This document shows, piece by piece, positions 16,302 through 24,125 of a stretch of DNA of 41,135 bases. This stretch comes from Acidimicrobiia bacterium (GTDB taxonomy: Bacteria; Actinomycetota; Acidimicrobiia; Acidimicrobiales; Aldehydirespiratoraceae): NCBI GenBank assembly GCA_021296315.1, contig JAGWAO010000004.1, positions 1 through 41,135 of the forward strand. The letters run 5' to 3'. The first letter of the stretch is position 1. Each line of letters opens with the position of its first letter. Both the position numbers and the translations under genes were made by a program. The notes below the pieces were generated by a model, which was given only the letters and a program-made list of their open reading frames with translations, searched no databases and was not told the DNA's origin.

Positions 16302-16365
16302 GCCTCCACCGGCCGCGCTGATCCCATGACACAAACCCCATGACGCACGTTGCCCCGGGGCGACC

Positions 16366-16415
16366 GAACTGGCAGCCCAGAACGCCCAAGAGGTCACCCA
16401 CCGCTGCCAATTCCC
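16366..16415 (+). repeat. Intergenic palindrome, single copy
   Basis: 50 bp with arms GAACTGGCAGC/GCTGCCAATTC. The inner stem is weak (CC/GG, loop CAAGA). It lies between two genes on the same strand (pcm and the propeller protein), 19 nt before the GTG of the latter. Confidence 0.85.
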
Positions 16416-16434
16416 AACACCGGGCGCAGGCTCC

Positions 16435-17361
16435 GTGACCCGGATCCGCAAGCGCATTATCGACGCCACTACGCCAGGGGTGCCCCGCGATCATGGACGG
16501 TTCAACGTGAACGGACCAGTGGTGCTGCCCACCCCCGAGTGGATGCCCGACCGGCCGGGCCGTTACCTCATGTACTTCGCGCACCACGTCGGCCAGTCGA
16601 TCCGCATGGCCGCCGCCGACGAGCCGGCCGGGCCGTGGCGCATGGTCGAGCCCGACGTGCTCAACGTGGACGACACCCCGTCGGAACGCCAGCCCCACAT
16701 CGCCTCGCCCGACGTCCACGCCGACCACAGGCGGCAACGCTTCGTCATGTACTTCCACGGGATGGTCCCGGCCTCCGTCGGCGGTCACCTGCCGTGCTGG
16801 GGCGAGTACCCGTCGCTGAACCAGAAGACCATGGTGGCCACGTCGGACAGCGGCCGCGGCTTCGCTTTGGTTGAGCCGGTCGTGGCCGTGTCCCCCAGCT
16901 ACCTGAGGATGTTCCACGCAGGAGACGCCTGGTACGGGGTGGCCATGCCCTCTCAGGTGGTCCGCTCGGTCGACGGGCTGCGAGGCTTCACCTACGGGCC
17001 GATGCTGTTCGACGACGACGAGATCCGCCACTGCTGCGTGTCCTACCGACCGGACCGCAGGGAGCTGGAGATGCTGTTCACCCGCTGCTTCGAGGCCCCC
17101 GAACGGATCTACCGCACCCTGATCGACACCTCGGGCGACTGGTACCAGTGGACGCCTGGACCGGTCAGCGAGGTGATGCGTCCGGTAGAGCCGTGGGAGG
17201 GTGCCGACGAGCCGATGAAGCCGGTGGAGAGAGGCTTGGCGACCTCGCCGCAGAACGGCCTGCGCGACCCGTACGTGCTCGAGGACGCCGGCCGCCGCTG
17301 GCTGTTCTACGCCGCATCGGGCGAGCACGCCATCGGCGTCACAGAGATCGCGGGCCTCTAG
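16435..17361 (+). CDS. Five-bladed beta-propeller protein, GH43/GH32-like fold
   Basis: 308-residue protein, no signal peptide. Repeated blade-like segments are seen: GRYLMYFAHHVGQSIRMAAADEPAGPW, PHIASPDVHADHRRQRFVMYFHG, QKTMVATSDSGRGF and RDPYVLEDAGRRWLFYAASGEHAIGV. The pattern (short strands ending in YF/FY, A.S..G..W, SPDV and RDPYV) is that of the five-bladed propeller of glycoside hydrolase families 43, 32, 62 and 117. The Asp residues in SPDV and RDPYV could be active-site acids, but I cannot place all three catalytic carboxylates. It may be a glycosidase or a non-catalytic relative. Start GTG 16435; the next gene follows within 5 nt. Confidence 0.7.
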   Translation: MTRIRKRIIDATTPGVPRDHGRFNVNGPVVLPTPEWMPDRPGRYLMYFAHHVGQSIRMAAADEPAGPWRMVEPDVLNVDDTPSERQPHIASPDVHADHRRQRFVMYFHGMVPASVGGHLPCWGEYPSLNQKTMVATSDSGRGFALVEPVVAVSPSYLRMFHAGDAWYGVAMPSQVVRSVDGLRGFTYGPMLFDDDEIRHCCVSYRPDRRELEMLFTRCFEAPERIYRTLIDTSGDWYQWTPGPVSEVMRPVEPWEGADEPMKPVERGLATSPQNGLRDPYVLEDAGRRWLFYAASGEHAIGVTEIAGL

Positions 17362-17365
17362 CCCG

Positions 17366-18073
17366 GTGGCCGAGGCTCGCCCCGCCCCAGGCGGCGCCGC
17401 TCGGGGAGGGTCCGCCCGCCAGATGGCACGCCGGACGCCGCAACTGGTGCTCGGGCTGCTGATATTCGGGATGGGTCTGGGATTCGTCGTGCTGGGTGCT
17501 CAAGGTGAGGGCCCCTGGACCGTGTTCCACGAGGGCGTCTCGCTGCACACCCCGCTGACGATCGGCACGGTCACCATCCTCACCGGAGCGGTACTGGTGG
17601 CCGGTCTGGTGTGGGCGCGCGAACCGGTGGGCTTCGGCACGTTGATGAATGGTGTGATCGTCGGTCTGGCCACCGACGCCACCCTGGCGATCTTCGACCA
17701 GCCCGCCTCGCTGGCCGGTCAGGTGGCCATGACGCTGGCCAGCCCCCTGCTGGTGGCACTGGGCTCCGGCCTGTACCTGGGTGTGATGCTCGGCCCCGGG
17801 CCGCGCGACGGCGTGATGACCGCGATGTACCGCAGGGGCATCCCCGTCTGGCTGTCCAGGCTCATCATCGAGGCCGTGCCGTTCATCATCGGCGCGATCC
17901 TGGGCGGCAAGGTGGGCTGGGGAACCGTCTACTGGCTGGTGGTGATCGGCCCCGCGGTGAACCTGGCGATGAAGTTCTTCTCCTGGCCGGTCGTGCCCTC
18001 ACGCTGGATCGACGTGTTCAACGCCCTGGGGGCGGACAGGCGGGGCGTCGGGGGCCGTAGCCTGACGGCGTGA
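17366..18073 (+). CDS. YczE-like integral membrane protein
   Basis: 235-residue membrane protein with about five hydrophobic segments (about residues 27-46, 64-84, 90-110, 118-140 and 168-205). The motif [22 protein letters not shown] between the fourth and last segments is the hallmark of the YczE/YitT-like membrane family, whose function is poorly known. The N-terminus (about 25 residues) is Ala/Gly/Arg-rich and cytoplasmic by the positive-inside rule. Start GTG 17366 is 5 nt after the previous stop. Its stop overlaps the threonine aldolase start (GTGA at 18070). Confidence 0.8.
   Translation: MAEARPAPGGAARGGSARQMARRTPQLVLGLLIFGMGLGFVVLGAQGEGPWTVFHEGVSLHTPLTIGTVTILTGAVLVAGLVWAREPVGFGTLMNGVIVGLATDATLAIFDQPASLAGQVAMTLASPLLVALGSGLYLGVMLGPGPRDGVMTAMYRRGIPVWLSRLIIEAVPFIIGAILGGKVGWGTVYWLVVIGPAVNLAMKFFSWPVVPSRWIDVFNALGADRRGVGGRSLTA
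18058..18063 (+). promoter_or_regulatory. Possible internal -10 box for threonine aldolase
   Basis: TAGCCT, 6 nt before the GTG at 18070 and inside the preceding coding region. It has the same spacing as other leaderless starts here, although the GTGA overlap also allows coupling. Confidence 0.4.
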
Positions 18074-19083
18074 TCGATCTTCGCTCCGACACCGTCACCC
18101 AGCCCACCCCGGCGATGCGGGCCGCCATGGCCGCAGCCGAGGTCGGCGACGACGTGTACGGCGAGGACCCGACGGTCAACGAGTTCCAGGACGCCGTAGC
18201 CGCGCTGCTCGACAAGGAGGCGGCGCTGTTCGTCACCAGCGGCACGCAGGGCAACCTCTGCGGGTTGCTCGCCCATTGCGGGCGCGGCGACGAGTACATC
18301 GTCGGCGACCATGCCCACACCTTCATGTATGAGGGTGGCGGCGGCGCGGTGCTCGGATCCATCCAGCCCCAGCCGGTCCCCACCGGCGACGACGGGATGA
18401 TCAACCTGGCCGCGGCCGAGGCCGCCGTCAAGTCGCCCGACCATCACTTCGCCCGGACCCGGCTGCTGTGCCTGGAGAACACCAACGACGGCAGGGTGCT
18501 CACCCTGGCTCAGATGCAGGAGTCGGCTGAGGTGGCCGCCCGCCACGGCCTGTCACACCACCTCGACGGGGCCCGAGCGTGGAACGCGGCCGTTGCCCTG
18601 GGCGTGACGCCCTCGGCGGTGGCCGCACCGTTCGACTCGGTGTCGGTGTGCCTGTCGAAGGGTCTGGGCACGCCCATGGGGTCGGTGCTGGCCGGGCCTG
18701 CGGACCTCATCGACGAGGCCCACAAGTGGCGCAAGATGCTGGGCGGCGGGCTGCGCCAGGCCGGCATAGTCGCGTCTGCGGGGCTGTACGCGCTGGAGCA
18801 CCACATCGAGCGCCTCGCCGACGACCACGCCAACGCGGCCCGCCTGGCCGAAGGACTGGCCGCCATCGACGGCGTGAAGATCGACTCGTGCGCCACCAAC
18901 ATGGTCTTCGTCCGCCTCGACGACGAGGCTCTCGGCGAGCGCCCGGACCTGCGGGAGGATCTGGCAGGCCGCGGCATCGTCACCCGTTGGAACGGCTCGC
19001 AGTCCCGGCTCGTCACCCACCTCGACGTCTCCGCCGCCGACATCGAGACGGCCATCGACGCCTTCGCCGACCTGCTGGCCTGA
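18070..19083 (+). CDS. ltaE: Low-specificity L-threonine aldolase family enzyme
   Basis: PLP-dependent fold type I aldolase, 337 residues, cleaving threonine or allo-threonine to glycine and acetaldehyde; some relatives act on other beta-hydroxy amino acids. The N-terminus [16 protein letters not shown] is the family signature. PLP-site residues: [20 protein letters not shown] (Asp166 and Arg169) and the Schiff-base Lys197 in [13 protein letters not shown]. Length is normal (about 330-345). Start GTG 18070 overlaps the membrane protein stop by 4 nt. It is followed, after 58 bp with its own -10 box, by guanine deaminase. Confidence 0.92.
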   Translation: MIDLRSDTVTQPTPAMRAAMAAAEVGDDVYGEDPTVNEFQDAVAALLDKEAALFVTSGTQGNLCGLLAHCGRGDEYIVGDHAHTFMYEGGGGAVLGSIQPQPVPTGDDGMINLAAAEAAVKSPDHHFARTRLLCLENTNDGRVLTLAQMQESAEVAARHGLSHHLDGARAWNAAVALGVTPSAVAAPFDSVSVCLSKGLGTPMGSVLAGPADLIDEAHKWRKMLGGGLRQAGIVASAGLYALEHHIERLADDHANAARLAEGLAAIDGVKIDSCATNMVFVRLDDEALGERPDLREDLAGRGIVTRWNGSQSRLVTHLDVSAADIETAIDAFADLLA

Positions 19084-19129
19084 GAGCCGCCACCGCGACT
19101 GGTCGGTGACCCGGCCGATGCTGAATGGG

Positions 19130-19135
19130 TACGGT
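19130..19135 (+). promoter_or_regulatory. Leaderless -10 box of guaD
   Basis: TACGGT, 6 nt before the ATG at 19142. No ribosome site is present. It supports 19142 over a longer reading from 19106. Confidence 0.45.
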
Positions 19136-19141
19136 GGCGCC

Positions 19142-20515
19142 ATGACGTTGGCCGTGGCCGGAACTCTGATGCAGACGCCGTCACCCGACCGCCTAACGGT
19201 GATCGACGCCGTGGTGGAGGTCGAGAGCGCCGGGACGATCACCGCCGTGCACGACCGGTCCACCGCCGAGGGAGCGGCCGCGGGCCGGCTGGCGCTCGAC
19301 TCCGCTACCGAGCGGGTGGAGTTGGCTCCGGGCACGTTCCTGATGCCCGGTCTGGTGGACCTGCACATCCATGCGCCCCAATGGCCCCAACTGGGCACCG
19401 GACTCGACCTGCCCCTGGAGCGCTGGCTGTTCGACTACACCTTCCCGCTCGAGGCCCGGTACGCCGACACCGCCTTCGCCGCAACGGTGTGGGACGACTT
19501 GGTTCCTTCGCTGCTGGCCATGGGCACCACCACCGCGGTGTACTTCTCTTCCAACCACCTGGAAGCCACTACGGCCCTGGCGCAGGCGTGTGCCCGTCAC
19601 GGACAACGGGCGCTGGTGGGCCGGGTGGCCATGGACCACCCGGAGGGAACCCCCGACTGGTACCGGGACGCCACGGCCGCCGCGGGCGTGGCCGCCTCGG
19701 CGGCCTCCATAGAGGCGATCGACACCGTGGGCAGTCCCCTCGTAGACCCGATCATCACTCCGCGCTTCACTCCGGCATGCACCGACGCCCTGCTCGAAGG
19801 ACTGAGCGAGCTGGCCGAGGCCTCCGGGGTGCGGATCCAGACCCACTGCGCGGAGTCGGACTGGCACTGCGGCTACGCCGCCGACCGCTTCGGCACGACC
19901 GACACGGTGGCCCTCGACCGCTTCGGCCTCATGCGCCCCCGCACGGTGCTGGCTCACAGCGACCACCTGACCGCCGGCGACATGGGCCTGGTGTCAGGAC
20001 ACCGGGCGGGCGTGGCCCACTGCCCGCTGTCCAATGCGTACTTCGCCAACGCGGTGTTCGCGGTGCGCCGGGCCCTGGCCGCAGGGGTCGGCGTGGGTCT
20101 GGGCAGCGACATCGCCGGCGGGGCCCGGCCCGGGCTCCTGGGTGTGTGCCAGGACGCGGTCACCGTCTCCCGGATGCTCGAGGACGGCGTCAACCCGGCC
20201 CTTGAGGCGGCTGAGCGCGGCGTGCCGGAGTCGCGCATCGACACCGTCACCGCCTTCTGGCTGGCTACCGCGAGCGGTGCCGCGGTGCTCGACCTCCCGG
20301 TGGGGCTGATCGAACCGGGCCGCCGCTTCGACGCCATCGCGGTGCGATCCGACCGGCCGGGAGGCGCCATCCGGCTGTGGGAGGGAATCGACGACGAGGC
20401 TTGCTCCTTCGAGAAGGTCGTCCGCCTGGCCACTGCGGACGACATCAGCCACGTCTGGGTGGACGGCACCCAGAGGCCGAGCGGTGAAGGCCGCGACCAG
20501 TGGGCGGGTCCGTGA
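19142..20515 (+). CDS. guaD: Guanine deaminase
   Basis: Amidohydrolase-superfamily enzyme converting guanine to xanthine and ammonia, 457 residues. Metal-binding motif MPGLVDLHIHAPQ (His75 and His77), then RIQTHCAESDWHC, TVLAHSDHL and the metal Asp in GLGSDIAGG. The GTGLDLPLERWLFDYTFPLE segment after the first His pair is typical of guanine deaminases rather than other amidohydrolases. ATG 19142 is preferred because of the -10 box 6 nt upstream. The last 45 nt overlap the start of a dispersed repeat (20471-20554), so the C-terminal residues may be of secondary origin. Confidence 0.9.
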   Translation: MTLAVAGTLMQTPSPDRLTVIDAVVEVESAGTITAVHDRSTAEGAAAGRLALDSATERVELAPGTFLMPGLVDLHIHAPQWPQLGTGLDLPLERWLFDYTFPLEARYADTAFAATVWDDLVPSLLAMGTTTAVYFSSNHLEATTALAQACARHGQRALVGRVAMDHPEGTPDWYRDATAAAGVAASAASIEAIDTVGSPLVDPIITPRFTPACTDALLEGLSELAEASGVRIQTHCAESDWHCGYAADRFGTTDTVALDRFGLMRPRTVLAHSDHLTAGDMGLVSGHRAGVAHCPLSNAYFANAVFAVRRALAAGVGVGLGSDIAGGARPGLLGVCQDAVTVSRMLEDGVNPALEAAERGVPESRIDTVTAFWLATASGAAVLDLPVGLIEPGRRFDAIAVRSDRPGGAIRLWEGIDDEACSFEKVVRLATADDISHVWVDGTQRPSGEGRDQWAGP

Positions 20516-20554
20516 GGCGTACAGCGAGGTCGTGGCCCGAGCGGCCCGTGAGCG
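20471..20554 (+). repeat. Dispersed repeat, copy B (guaD 3' end)
   Basis: Starts CAGAGGCCGAGCGG (20471-20484), inside guaD, and ends with the 33-bp block 20522-20554 after the stop. Both blocks match copy A at 4183-4101 with nearly the same spacing (37 against 36 bp). Confidence 0.7.
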
Positions 20555-20619
20555 AAGCGAACAAGAGCGGGAATGACGACGCTGCCACACCCCGGGCTCT
20601 CGCCCGTCCGCGCCCGCTC

Positions 20620-20625
20620 TAGCGT
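20620..20625 (+). promoter_or_regulatory. Leaderless -10 box of the dehalogenase gene
   Basis: TAGCGT, 6 nt before the ATG at 20632, at the end of the 116-bp gap after guaD. Confidence 0.5.
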
Positions 20626-20631
20626 GAAGCC

Positions 20632-21573
20632 ATGACCGAGACCCTCACCACCCCGGACGGAACCGCGTTCGTGCGCACCCCCGAGGAGCGCTTCGCCAGC
20701 ATCGCCGACTACCCCTACGAGCCCCGGTATGCGACCGTCGACGGGCTGCGCATGGCCTACGTCACCGCCGGCCCGGACGCCCCGGGCAGCGGCACGGCCA
20801 CGATCCTGCTCCTGCACGGCGAACCGACGTGGGGCTACCTCTACCGCAAGATGATCCCGGTGCTGGCCGGCGCCGGCCACCGGGTGGTGGTCCCCGACCT
20901 CGTCGGCTTCGGCCGCTCCGACAAGCCCGTCGAGCGCTCCGCCTACACGTATGCGGGCCATGTGGAATGGATGCAGAGCTTCCTAGCGGCTACTGCAGCG
21001 GAGCGGGGTGACGGACCGCTGAACCTGTTCGGCCAGGACTGGGGCGGCCTCATCGGCCTGCGTCTCGCCGCGGAGAGCACCGATCTGTTCGACCGGCTGA
21101 TCCTGGCCAACACCGCGCTGCCGGTGGGCGACTCCCCCGGGGCCGGCTTCGACTTCTGGCGCCAGTTCAGCCAGGACGTGCCGTTCCTCGACTGCGGCCG
21201 CCTGGTCGACAACGCCACCGCCAACGAGTTGAGCGAGGCCGCGGTCGAGGCCTACCGGGCACCGTTCCCCGACGAGCTGCACTTGGCCGGCGCCCGCCAG
21301 TTCCCGCTGCTGGTGCCGGTGTCTCCCGACGATCCGGCCGTGCCCGCCAACCAGGCCGCCTGGGAGGTCCTCAGCCGGTGGACCAAACCGGTGCTCACCC
21401 TATGGGCGCCGGGAGATCCGGTGCTGGGTGGCTTGCAGCCGTTCATGGTCGAGCGAATCCCCGGTGCGGCCGGCCAGCCCCACGCCCAGTTCGAGCCGGC
21501 CAGCCACTTCATCCAGGAGGACCAGGGCCCGGCCCTGGCCGAAGCCATCAACGCCTGGCTCGCCGACAGCTGA
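20632..21573 (+). CDS. Haloalkane dehalogenase family alpha/beta hydrolase
   Basis: Alpha/beta hydrolase, 313 residues, resembling HLD-I haloalkane dehalogenases (DhlA/DhmA group), which release halide from haloalkanes. The N-terminus RTPEERFASIADYPYEPRY is typical of that group. Oxyanion and halide region LLLHGEPTWGYLYRKM (Trp67 after Glu-Pro-Thr), nucleophile Asp136 in FGQDWGG with the halide-binding Trp137, candidate acid in WAPGDPVLG and catalytic His in EPASHFIQED. An Asp nucleophile followed by Trp separates it from ordinary esterases. Epoxide hydrolases share Asp-Trp but usually differ in HGEPTW. The natural substrate is unknown. Transcribed alone from a leaderless promoter; vapBC follows. 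Confidence 0.88.
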   Translation: MTETLTTPDGTAFVRTPEERFASIADYPYEPRYATVDGLRMAYVTAGPDAPGSGTATILLLHGEPTWGYLYRKMIPVLAGAGHRVVVPDLVGFGRSDKPVERSAYTYAGHVEWMQSFLAATAAERGDGPLNLFGQDWGGLIGLRLAAESTDLFDRLILANTALPVGDSPGAGFDFWRQFSQDVPFLDCGRLVDNATANELSEAAVEAYRAPFPDELHLAGARQFPLLVPVSPDDPAVPANQAAWEVLSRWTKPVLTLWAPGDPVLGGLQPFMVERIPGAAGQPHAQFEPASHFIQEDQGPALAEAINAWLADS

Positions 21574-21624
21574 CCGGCAGGGTCCCGCCCCCCAGACGTA
21601 ATCGCCGCCCTGTCCGGATAGCGG

Positions 21625-21664
21625 TCATGATCGACTCATGCTGAGTTCATGCTAAGATCATGCT
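21625..21664 (+). promoter_or_regulatory. vapBC promoter with four 11-bp-spaced operator repeats
   Basis: TCATGMT-type heptamers start at 21625 (TCATGAT), 21636, 21647 and 21658 (TCATGCT), each exactly 11 bp from the next, about one helical turn. The -10 box TAAGAT (21653-21658) overlaps the last two and ends 6 nt before the vapB ATG, so the mRNA is probably leaderless. The layout fits autorepression by a ribbon-helix-helix antitoxin bound along one face of the DNA. Confidence 0.65.
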
Positions 21665-21898
21665 ATGGCGAACCTACAGGTCAAGAACGTCCCGGATGAA
21701 CTCCACGCACGTCTGAGGAGGCATGCCCGCAGTCGCAACTGCTCGATGAGCGCAGCCGTGCTCGAAGCCATCGAGCATGAGCTGGCGAGCTGGGAGTGGC
21801 GCGAGCGGCTTGCCATCCACCCTACGACCGACCTCGGCATCGACGCGGCGACCCTCATCGCAGAGGAGCGCGACCTGCGAGAAGCAGAGCTTGCGTGA
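21665..21898 (+). CDS. vapB: Ribbon-helix-helix antitoxin (VapB/FitA-like)
   Basis: 77-residue antitoxin of a type II toxin-antitoxin pair. The N-terminal ribbon-helix-helix MANLQVKNVPDELHARLRRHARSRNCSMSAAVLEAIEHEL is typical of FitA/Arc-type DNA-binding antitoxins; the acidic C-terminal tail (DAATLIAEERDLREAELA) would bind and inhibit the PIN toxin. Its stop overlaps the toxin GTG (GTGA at 21895). The ATG follows a -10 box by 6 nt and lies at the end of a row of operator-like repeats, which the protein probably recognises. Compared with the neighbouring genes, the upstream DNA is clearly richer in A and T. Confidence 0.9.
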   Translation: MANLQVKNVPDELHARLRRHARSRNCSMSAAVLEAIEHELASWEWRERLAIHPTTDLGIDAATLIAEERDLREAELA

Positions 21899-22296
21899 GC
21901 CTCTACGTGGTCGATGCGTCGGTGGCAGTCGAGTACCTCCTGCGCACGCCCCTCGGGCTGTCGCTCGCCGAGACCATCGAGGACGCCAGACTCGCGGCTC
22001 CCGACCTCATTGACGCTCAGGTCATGTCGGGGCTGCGCCGTGCAGTTCATGCTGGACGCCTCACGGACAAGCGAGCTGTCATGGCGATCGACGCTCTGAC
22101 GCAGTGGCCCGTCAGGCGCATCCCCGGTCGTGCGCTGGCCCCCATGGCGTGGCAGCACCACCGCAACGTCACCGCTTACGACGCCTTCTACGTGGCGGCG
22201 GCAAGCGCGCTGGGCGCCCCGCTGCTCACCGCGGACGGCCGCCTGGCGAGAGCCCCAGGACTCGGCATCACTGTTCAGCACGTTCGACTTGCCTGA
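21895..22296 (+). CDS. vapC: PIN-domain toxin (VapC)
   Basis: 133-residue PIN-domain ribonuclease toxin, partner of the adjacent antitoxin. It begins SLYVVDASVAVEYLL, with the first catalytic Asp and the Glu of VEYLL. Further acidic residues are in YDAFYVAAASALGAPLLTADGRLARAPG, the conserved third and fourth metal-binding positions. VapC toxins cleave tRNA or rRNA; the target here is unknown. GTG 21895 overlaps the antitoxin stop by 4 nt and begins right at the PIN fold; a longer reading from 21796 lies in the antitoxin gene. All key acidic residues look intact, so it is probably active. Confidence 0.9.
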   Translation: MSLYVVDASVAVEYLLRTPLGLSLAETIEDARLAAPDLIDAQVMSGLRRAVHAGRLTDKRAVMAIDALTQWPVRRIPGRALAPMAWQHHRNVTAYDAFYVAAASALGAPLLTADGRLARAPGLGITVQHVRLA

Positions 22297-22407
22297 CTCA
22301 TGCCGTCACGCCTCCGAAATGGGCGAAGCATTGGACACTGGAGGCCCCTTATCGCCACCGATTCGGGACGCTAGGTTGGCGGCGGCGGTCCGTATGAGAG
22401 CCCAGTA

Positions 22408-23187
22408 ATGCCTGAGATCATCGAGGTTGAGGCCTACCGGAGGGCCATCTCGGCCACGGAGGGACGCAGGATCGCCGCTGTGCACGCGCCCGACCAATGG
22501 TACGCCAAGGGCGGCACCACCACCGACGCCCTGCGCCTGGAACTGACGGGGGCCTGCATCGAGAAGGCCCGCCGCATCGGCAAGCTGGTGATCGTTGACA
22601 CCGACGGCCCCCGGCTGGGTCTGCGGTTCGGCATGACGGGCAAGATCGTGGTGGACGGGGCCATGCCCATCGACCACCTGCTGTACGACAGCCCCCGCCA
22701 CGAGCCTGCCTGGGACCGGTTCGGGCTGGAGTTCGACGGCGGCGGGGCCATGGTGCTGCGCGACCCTCGGAGGCTCGGCGGCGTCCAGCTCGACCCCGAC
22801 GAGAGCCATCTGGGACCGGACGCGCTGTCCCTGACTCTGGGCCAGCTGCGCAAGGCGCTAGGCCCCTCGACGGTGGCGTTGAAGGCCCGGCTGCTCGACC
22901 AGCGCCGCGTGGCCGGGCTCGGCAACCTGCTGGTCGACGAAGCGTTGTGGCGGGCCCGGCTGTCACCCATCCGGGAGGCCGGATCGCTGGACGATCCGGC
23001 CTCGGCCCGGCTCCACCGATTCATCCGGACGACGCTGCGGGTCCTCGGCCAGCGGGGCGGCTCCCATACCGGGGACCTCCAGCCGGCCAGGGTGCGGGGC
23101 GGCTGCTGCCCCCGGGACGGAGCGGTGTTACGCCGAGACCAAGTGGGCGGCCGCACGACCTACTGGTGCCCCGAGCACCAGAGCTGA
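22408..23187 (+). CDS. Fpg/Nei family DNA glycosylase with variant zinc finger
   Basis: Bifunctional DNA glycosylase/AP lyase family removing oxidised bases, 259 residues. The N-terminus MPEIIEVEAYRR carries the catalytic Pro2 and Glu3. The conserved strand GLRFGMTGKIVVDG and Lys of the beta domain follow, then the H2TH region (LLDQRRVAGLGNLLVDEALWRARLSP) and a C-terminal finger. The finger reads CPRDGAVL, 16 residues, CPEHQ, so with normal CxxC-x16-CxxC spacing the second and fourth Cys are Asp and His. Zinc may be bound by Cys-Asp-Cys-His. Fpg and Nei cannot be firmly separated by eye. Start ATG 22408 is fixed by the need for free Pro2. Upstream 111 bp shows no clear promoter. Confidence 0.9.
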   Translation: MPEIIEVEAYRRAISATEGRRIAAVHAPDQWYAKGGTTTDALRLELTGACIEKARRIGKLVIVDTDGPRLGLRFGMTGKIVVDGAMPIDHLLYDSPRHEPAWDRFGLEFDGGGAMVLRDPRRLGGVQLDPDESHLGPDALSLTLGQLRKALGPSTVALKARLLDQRRVAGLGNLLVDEALWRARLSPIREAGSLDDPASARLHRFIRTTLRVLGQRGGSHTGDLQPARVRGGCCPRDGAVLRRDQVGGRTTYWCPEHQS

Positions 23188-23201
23188 CAAGCCGCGGCAA
23201 C

Positions 23202-23317
23202 GCACCACAAGCGGCAACGCCCTGCGACACAGCCACTCCCGTAGCTTCGTCGCACCGGATCGTGGTCGCCCATGCACCACAAGCGGCAACGCCCTGCGAC
23301 ACAGCCACTCCCGTAGC
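23202..23317 (+). repeat. Two 44-bp direct repeats, period 72 bp
   Basis: 23202-23245 and 23274-23317 are identical 44-bp copies starting GCACCACAAGCGGCAACGCC and ending CCCGTAGC, separated by a unique 28-bp spacer. They are not palindromic and do not match the GAACTGGCAGC family, yet share its 72-bp period. The second copy supplies the first bases of the engB -10 box. Confidence 0.9.
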
Positions 23318-23319
23318 CT
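23314..23319 (+). promoter_or_regulatory. Leaderless -10 box of engB
   Basis: TAGCCT, 6 nt before the ATG at 23326, formed by the last four bases of the second 44-bp repeat plus two unique bases. The first copy ends in a similar TAGCTT (23242-23247), a possible second promoter 72 bp upstream. Confidence 0.45.
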
Positions 23320-23325
23320 GATCGG

Positions 23326-23919
23326 ATGGCCCGGCCCTTGGCGCTTCGCTTCGTGTCGTCGTTCCCCCACTCCCGCCAGATGCCGGCCACGGTGGCCGAG
23401 ATCGCGCTGGTGGGGCGGTCCAACGTGGGCAAGTCGTCGGTGCTCAATGCGCTGGCCCAGCGAAAGCAACTGGCCCGCACCTCCAAGACCCCCGGCGCCA
23501 CCCGGCTGATCAACACCTTCGAACTGGGCGCGGAGGGCTCGGGACTGTGGCTGGTGGACCTGCCCGGATACGGGTACGCCAAGGCGTCCAAGGCCGAACA
23601 GGCCCGCTGGAGTTCCATGGCTGAGGGTTACCTCGCCCACCGGGAACCGCTGCGGGGTGTTCTTCACCTCATCGACGGCGAGATCGGCCCCACCCGCCTC
23701 GACCTGCAGACCGTCGAATGGCTGGACGGGCTGGAGCTCCCCGTGACCTACGTCGCCACCAAGGCAGACAAGGTGCGCCCGTCCCGCCGGGGCGCTCGCC
23801 GAGCCGAACTCGCCTCGAAGCTCGGAGCCGACCGGGGCACCGTCCAGTGGACCAGCGCCACCAAGGGCACCGGCATCGCTGAGCTGCGAGCCCTGGTGAT
23901 CACGCTGCTCAACGCCTAG
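23326..23919 (+). CDS. engB: Ribosome biogenesis GTPase EngB (YsxC/YihA)
   Basis: TRAFAC-class GTPase needed for assembly of the large ribosomal subunit, 197 residues. G1 GRSNVGKSS (about 30-38), G2 region KTPGATRLINTF, G3 DLPGYGYAK, G4 TKADK and G5 SATKGTG. Length and motif order match EngB. ATG 23326 follows a -10 box by 6 nt. It converges on the class V aminotransferase gene with two palindromes in the gap. Upstream lie the 44-bp repeats, which could affect its expression. Confidence 0.94.
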   Translation: MARPLALRFVSSFPHSRQMPATVAEIALVGRSNVGKSSVLNALAQRKQLARTSKTPGATRLINTFELGAEGSGLWLVDLPGYGYAKASKAEQARWSSMAEGYLAHREPLRGVLHLIDGEIGPTRLDLQTVEWLDGLELPVTYVATKADKVRPSRRGARRAELASKLGADRGTVQWTSATKGTGIAELRALVITLLNA

Positions 23920-23981
23920 GGCACGGCTCTGGATCCCGGTAGGAAGGCCGCCAATCCCAGAGACCGGCTGGGACCGCTCGC

Positions 23982-24101
23982 GAACTGGCAGCACTATGCC
24001 CCCATGACGTGCGCAATGCTGCCAATCCCGGGGAGGGACGGAACTGCCGTGCGAACTGGAAGCGGCCAGTGCCCGTTCGGGCTTCCTGAGCTGCCAATTC
24101 C
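23982..24101 (+). repeat. Intergenic palindrome pair, period 71 bp
   Basis: Units 23982-24029 and 24053-24101. The first has arms GAACTGGCAGC/GCTGCCAATCCC extended inward by GCAC/GTGC. The second has a mutated left arm (GAACTGGAAGC) but a perfect inner hairpin GCCCG/CGGGC. They lie between convergent engB and aminotransferase genes. Confidence 0.85.
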
Positions 24102-24125
24102 GGGGCAGAAGGCGGTCGACCCCCG

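Noticed and set aside
20516-20631. Possible small gene in the guaD-dehalogenase gap
   Set aside because: No open frame with a plausible start. The gap is explained by the dispersed repeat and a promoter.
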